A stretch of DNA of 7,733 nucleotides from positions 1 through 7,733 of the forward strand of contig BNTR01000127.1 in the NCBI GenBank assembly GCA_025996755.1, read 5' to 3'. The position numbers and the translations under genes were made by a program. This DNA is from Bacteroidia bacterium. GTDB lineage: Bacteria; Bacteroidota; Bacteroidia; Bacteroidales; Azobacteroidaceae. The notes below the pieces were generated by a model that saw only the letters and a list, made by a program, of their open reading frames with translations, did no database searches and was not told the DNA's origin. Within the stretch, counting starts at the first letter, position 1; each line of letters begins with the position of its first letter. Shown piece by piece: positions 5,600-7,733 of this stretch.

Positions 5600-5836
5600 A
5601 TGAACATACAACAGTTAGACGAAGATAAAAGAGACAAGATACGGTTTATATCCTTTATCATTCCGAAATTTGCGGATGAATACAAGATGAATAAACAGGA
5701 AGCGTACAGGTATCTGAAAAAGTATGGCGGCATTGATTTTATTTTCAAATACTGGTGGACACTGCATGTGGACAATCCCTTTTGGTCGGTCAGAGAGATA
5801 CACGAAGTTTGCCACGAAAATGGAGGATTGAAATGA
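5600..5836 (+). CDS. DUF3791 domain protein, probable partner/antitoxin of the DUF3990 protein
   Basis: The predicted protein has 78 residues, all one small helical DUF3791 domain and probably cytoplasmic. Recognisable segments are 'IRFISFIIPKFADEYKMN', 'EAYRYLKKYGGIDFI' and 'YWWTLHVDNPFWSVREI'. DUF3791 genes commonly lie next to DUF3990 genes in Bacteroidota and Firmicutes, a layout like toxin-antitoxin modules, though to my knowledge the biochemical role is unproven. It follows a strong promoter, and its TGA overlaps the next gene's ATG in ATGA, implying translational coupling. ATG at 5600 is the only sensible start; no clear ribosome-binding site precedes it. Confidence 0.82.
   Translation: MNIQQLDEDKRDKIRFISFIIPKFADEYKMNKQEAYRYLKKYGGIDFIFKYWWTLHVDNPFWSVREIHEVCHENGGLK
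5822..5827 (+). promoter_or_regulatory. Shine-Dalgarno site GGAGGA for the DUF3990 gene
   Basis: GGAGGA ends 5 nt before the ATG at 5833 and lies inside the last codons of the DUF3791 gene. It fixes the start at 5833 rather than at upstream in-frame codons reaching to 5755. Confidence 0.65.
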
Positions 5837-6507
5837 AAGTATATCACGGCAGTTATGCTGAAATCAAGAACATTGACTTTGCCAAATGCAAACCATACAG
5901 AGATTTTGGCAAAGGATTTTATGTAACCAAAATACGTTTGCAAGCCGAATATTGGGCAGAACGGCGTGGGCGAAGAAACGACAATGCAGGCTATGTTACC
6001 GAATTTGAATTTATCGAAACCGCGTTTGAACATTGGGAGTTCAAAGTGCTTCGTTTTGAAAATTACAGTGAGGAATGGTTGGATTTTGTAATACTGAACC
6101 GCAATCGAACATTACCCGTTCCTGCCCACGATTATGATATAGTAGAAGGTCCTGTGGCGGACGACGATGTAACCAACCGAATTGACGATTATATTGCCAA
6201 CCGCGTATCCAAATCGGATTTCCTTGACGAACTCAAATTTCATCGTCCAACCCACCAGATTTGCCTTTGTACCCACCAGTCCCTGCAAGCACTTGAGCAT
6301 ACGGATAAAAAAACAGTCCAACGCATGGATGACACCCTGATAGAATCCCTTATTACCGATTATGACATGACCGAAGAAAAAGCCGTTGACACTTATTTTG
6401 AATCCAATACCTATCAACAATTGATTGACGACTCCTCTGGCTTGTGCCTCAAATCAAATGCAGACATTTACAAACTTCTTTTGCAAGAATTGAACCTGAA
6501 ACAATAA
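5833..6507 (+). CDS. DUF3990 protein, predicted ADP-ribosyltransferase fold, with a C-terminal DUF3791-like domain
   Basis: The predicted protein has 224 residues. Residues 1 to about 155 are a DUF3990 domain, a family placed in the ADP-ribosyltransferase superfamily. It starts 'MKVYHGSY' (candidate NAD-contact H5), continues 'DFGKGFYVTKIRLQAEYWAE' (Y30 as the second contact), and contains the family motif 'HQICLCTHQSL' (Q142). Residues 165-224, starting 'MDDTLIESLITDYDMTEEKA', look like a second, diverged DUF3791-type module fused to the enzyme. The likely role is a toxin or effector that modifies a cellular target, controlled by the upstream DUF3791 protein; this is inference from architecture, as no target is known. 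The start at 5833 is supported by GGAGGA and the ATGA overlap. It ends 35 nt before the convergent kinase gene. Confidence 0.78.
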   Translation: MKVYHGSYAEIKNIDFAKCKPYRDFGKGFYVTKIRLQAEYWAERRGRRNDNAGYVTEFEFIETAFEHWEFKVLRFENYSEEWLDFVILNRNRTLPVPAHDYDIVEGPVADDDVTNRIDDYIANRVSKSDFLDELKFHRPTHQICLCTHQSLQALEHTDKKTVQRMDDTLIESLITDYDMTEEKAVDTYFESNTYQQLIDDSSGLCLKSNADIYKLLLQELNLKQ

Positions 6508-6542
6508 ACAATGAATGAGGTAATGAGGCTGAATCGCCGTAA

Positions 6543-7559
6543 TTATTTCCCCAACGTAAATAAAAATTCCAATCCACCGCCGGCTCTGTTTTTGGCTACA
6601 ATCGTTCCCTTGTGGAAGGCAATGGCATTTTTCACGATAGATAAACCTAAGCCGGAGCCGCCTGTGTCCCTTGTTCTGCCTTCGTTGATGCGATAAAAAC
6701 GTTCGAATAAACGATTCAAATGTTGTTCTTCGGGGATGCCTGTTCCGGTGTCGGAATAGGAGAAATAGTAGAAATCTTTGTCTTCATTGTACTTTTTGAT
6801 GGAGATGGTTACGTTCGTTCCGGCATAGCGGATGGCATTGTCGGTCAGGTTACGGAAAATGGAATAAAGTAGATTTCGGTTGCCGTTTACGATGACGTTT
6901 TCGGGCAGGTTCCATTCCATTTGAATGTTTTTTTCTTGAAGCGAAATTTCCACGTCGTTTTTTAAGTTTTCGAGCAAATTTTCCATGTCCACCGCTTCCA
7001 ATTTGAAGGATTGCGGGGCTGCTTCTATCTTGGTAATCAGGCTCATATCCTGTATCAGTTCGGAAAGCACCAATACCTGATTGTAGGCACTTTCTATAAA
7101 ATATTGCTTTTTTTCGGGACTTAACGGATGTTCCAAAATGGTTTCCAAGCAACCGCGAATGCCGGTTACAGGTGTGCGCAGTTCGTGGGTGATATTTCCC
7201 GTCATTTCCTGCTTTATGCGGCGCGTTTTTTCCTGTTTGGTAATATCGTTGATGATGATTTCAAAACTGTTGTCATCAAAAACATTTACTCTGATAACAA
7301 AATTTTGCCCTTGTTTACTGATTTGTGTTTCAAAATAGGGATTTGCTTTCCCTTGATTGGCAATGAAATCGGTGATTTTTTTAAATAAAATATCCGTCAA
7401 TACATTCTGAGGATTGCTATTCGCCTCGTCGGTCATGGAGTTCAGGTATTGGATAAACAATCCATTATAAAATTCAACGGATTTGTCGGCAGCGAAAAAA
7501 CACAAACCCTCTTCCGAACTGTGAACGTGCTGCAATAATTTTTCACGTTCGAGTGCCAT
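6543..7559 (-). CDS. PhoR-like sensor histidine kinase, cytoplasmic part (gene interrupted at its 5' end)
   Basis: From M at 7559 there are 338 residues. Residues 1-110 form a PAS-like region beginning 'LEREKLLQHVHSSEEGL'. The HisKA domain has the H-box 'GNITHELRTPVTG' with phosphoacceptor H125. The HATPase domain has the N-box 'RNLTDNAIRYAG' (237-241), G1 box 'DTGTGIPEE', F box 'LFERFYR' and G2 box 'GGSGLGLSIVK'. All catalytic boxes are intact. Family members have a sensor, a transmembrane helix and a HAMP-like linker before 'EREKL', but here the frame upstream (to ATG 7667) only reads antisense through a transmembrane/linker sequence coded on the plus strand. The first 36 residues of the longest frame are therefore spurious. 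The phosphate genes nearby suggest a PhoR role. It could be made as a soluble kinase from ATG 7559, or be silent. Confidence 0.85.
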   Translation of the reverse strand: MALEREKLLQHVHSSEEGLCFFAADKSVEFYNGLFIQYLNSMTDEANSNPQNVLTDILFKKITDFIANQGKANPYFETQISKQGQNFVIRVNVFDDNSFEIIINDITKQEKTRRIKQEMTGNITHELRTPVTGIRGCLETILEHPLSPEKKQYFIESAYNQVLVLSELIQDMSLITKIEAAPQSFKLEAVDMENLLENLKNDVEISLQEKNIQMEWNLPENVIVNGNRNLLYSIFRNLTDNAIRYAGTNVTISIKKYNEDKDFYYFSYSDTGTGIPEEQHLNRLFERFYRINEGRTRDTGGSGLGLSIVKNAIAFHKGTIVAKNRAGGGLEFLFTLGK

Positions 7560-7574
7560 TTTTTGAAACCCGAC
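7555..7574. other. Inversion junction inside the histidine kinase gene
   Basis: Left of here the kinase reads leftward from its PAS region; right of here the transmembrane/linker part reads rightward. The exact breakpoint is uncertain by some 10-15 nt. The junction sequence includes CATTTTTTGAAACCCGAC. An invertible segment would carry the reverse complement of part of this at its other end, beyond 7733. Confidence 0.6.
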
Positions 7575-7733
7575 AATCTTTTTCTGTATTTTATTATCGC
7601 CTTTTTTGTGGTTATGCTGGTGCTTATCAATTGGGCAGCCAATCGTTTTAGCAAATCCATCAAACAACTTCGGGATTTTACGCTCTCAACCATTCATTTG
7701 CCGTTTCCCAAGGATGAATTGGGGGAAATAAGC
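7563..7733 (+). pseudogene. Inverted transmembrane-HAMP segment of a sensor kinase (runs off the window)
   Basis: The plus strand is open from 7539, after a TAA at 7536-7538, to the window end. From 7563 it reads 'LKPDNLFLYFIIAFFVVML', a transmembrane helix, then 'NRFSKSIKQLRDFTL', a HAMP-like linker, and ends 'FPKDELGEIS'. In Bacteroidota PhoR-like kinases a segment of this form directly precedes the 'ALxxEREKL...HSSEEGL' sequence found on the opposite strand at 7559 and below. It is therefore probably the missing membrane part of the same kinase in inverted orientation. It has no credible start of its own (TTG at 7563). It was not extended by any listed gene call because it reaches the window edge. 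Confidence 0.7.

Noticed and set aside
7560..7667. N-terminal 36 residues of the longest kinase reading frame (start ATG at 7667)
   Set aside because: They read antisense through a clear transmembrane-HAMP coding segment on the plus strand and look like no kinase N-terminus.

Overview
The window looks like a chromosomal segment from a member of the Bacteroidota, probably Bacteroidales. The grounds are the -7 promoter elements of the TAnnTTTG type, an outer-membrane protein ending in aromatic Phe, a Bacteroidota-style OprO/OprP porin, a DUF3791/DUF3990 gene pair, and gene families typical of that phylum. Genus cannot be called from the sequence alone.

Left part (1-2329, all plus strand): the C-terminal end of a large outer-membrane beta-barrel protein; a small nitroreductase; a TfoX C-terminal-domain protein; an NlpE-like lipoprotein; and an SRPBCC (START-like) protein. 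Just after the nitroreductase lies a 40-bp relic of the lipoprotein's signal-peptide sequence (37/40 identical to 1402-1441, start codon lost).

Middle (2330-3281): a RAYT-type (IS200-like, HUH/Y1) transposase gene flanked by three small GC-rich hairpins on each side. The right set is the exact mirror image of the left set, so the unit looks like a REP/RAYT module. A strong 14-bp-stem hairpin then separates it from the phosphate genes.

Right part (3282-7733): a phosphate-acquisition locus. On the minus strand, an OprO/OprP-type porin is followed by the phosphate-binding protein PstS, each with its own -7 element and a shared TGTAAC motif 31-32 nt upstream of it. pstCAB-phoU do not follow pstS; the RAYT module and unrelated genes lie there instead. 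Divergent from the porin is a two-gene cassette, DUF3791 then DUF3990 (predicted ADP-ribosyltransferase fold), joined by an ATGA overlap and resembling a toxin-antitoxin pair. Convergent with it is a PhoR-like sensor histidine kinase.

The most unusual observation is that the kinase gene is broken by an inversion junction near 7557-7572. The PAS/HisKA/HATPase part reads leftward on the minus strand. The transmembrane helix and following HAMP-like linker of what looks like the same protein read rightward on the plus strand and run off the window. This fits either an invertible DNA segment inside a kinase gene (switching it between membrane-bound and soluble forms) or a fold-back chimera or inverted duplication. 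The sequence just beyond 7733 would decide.
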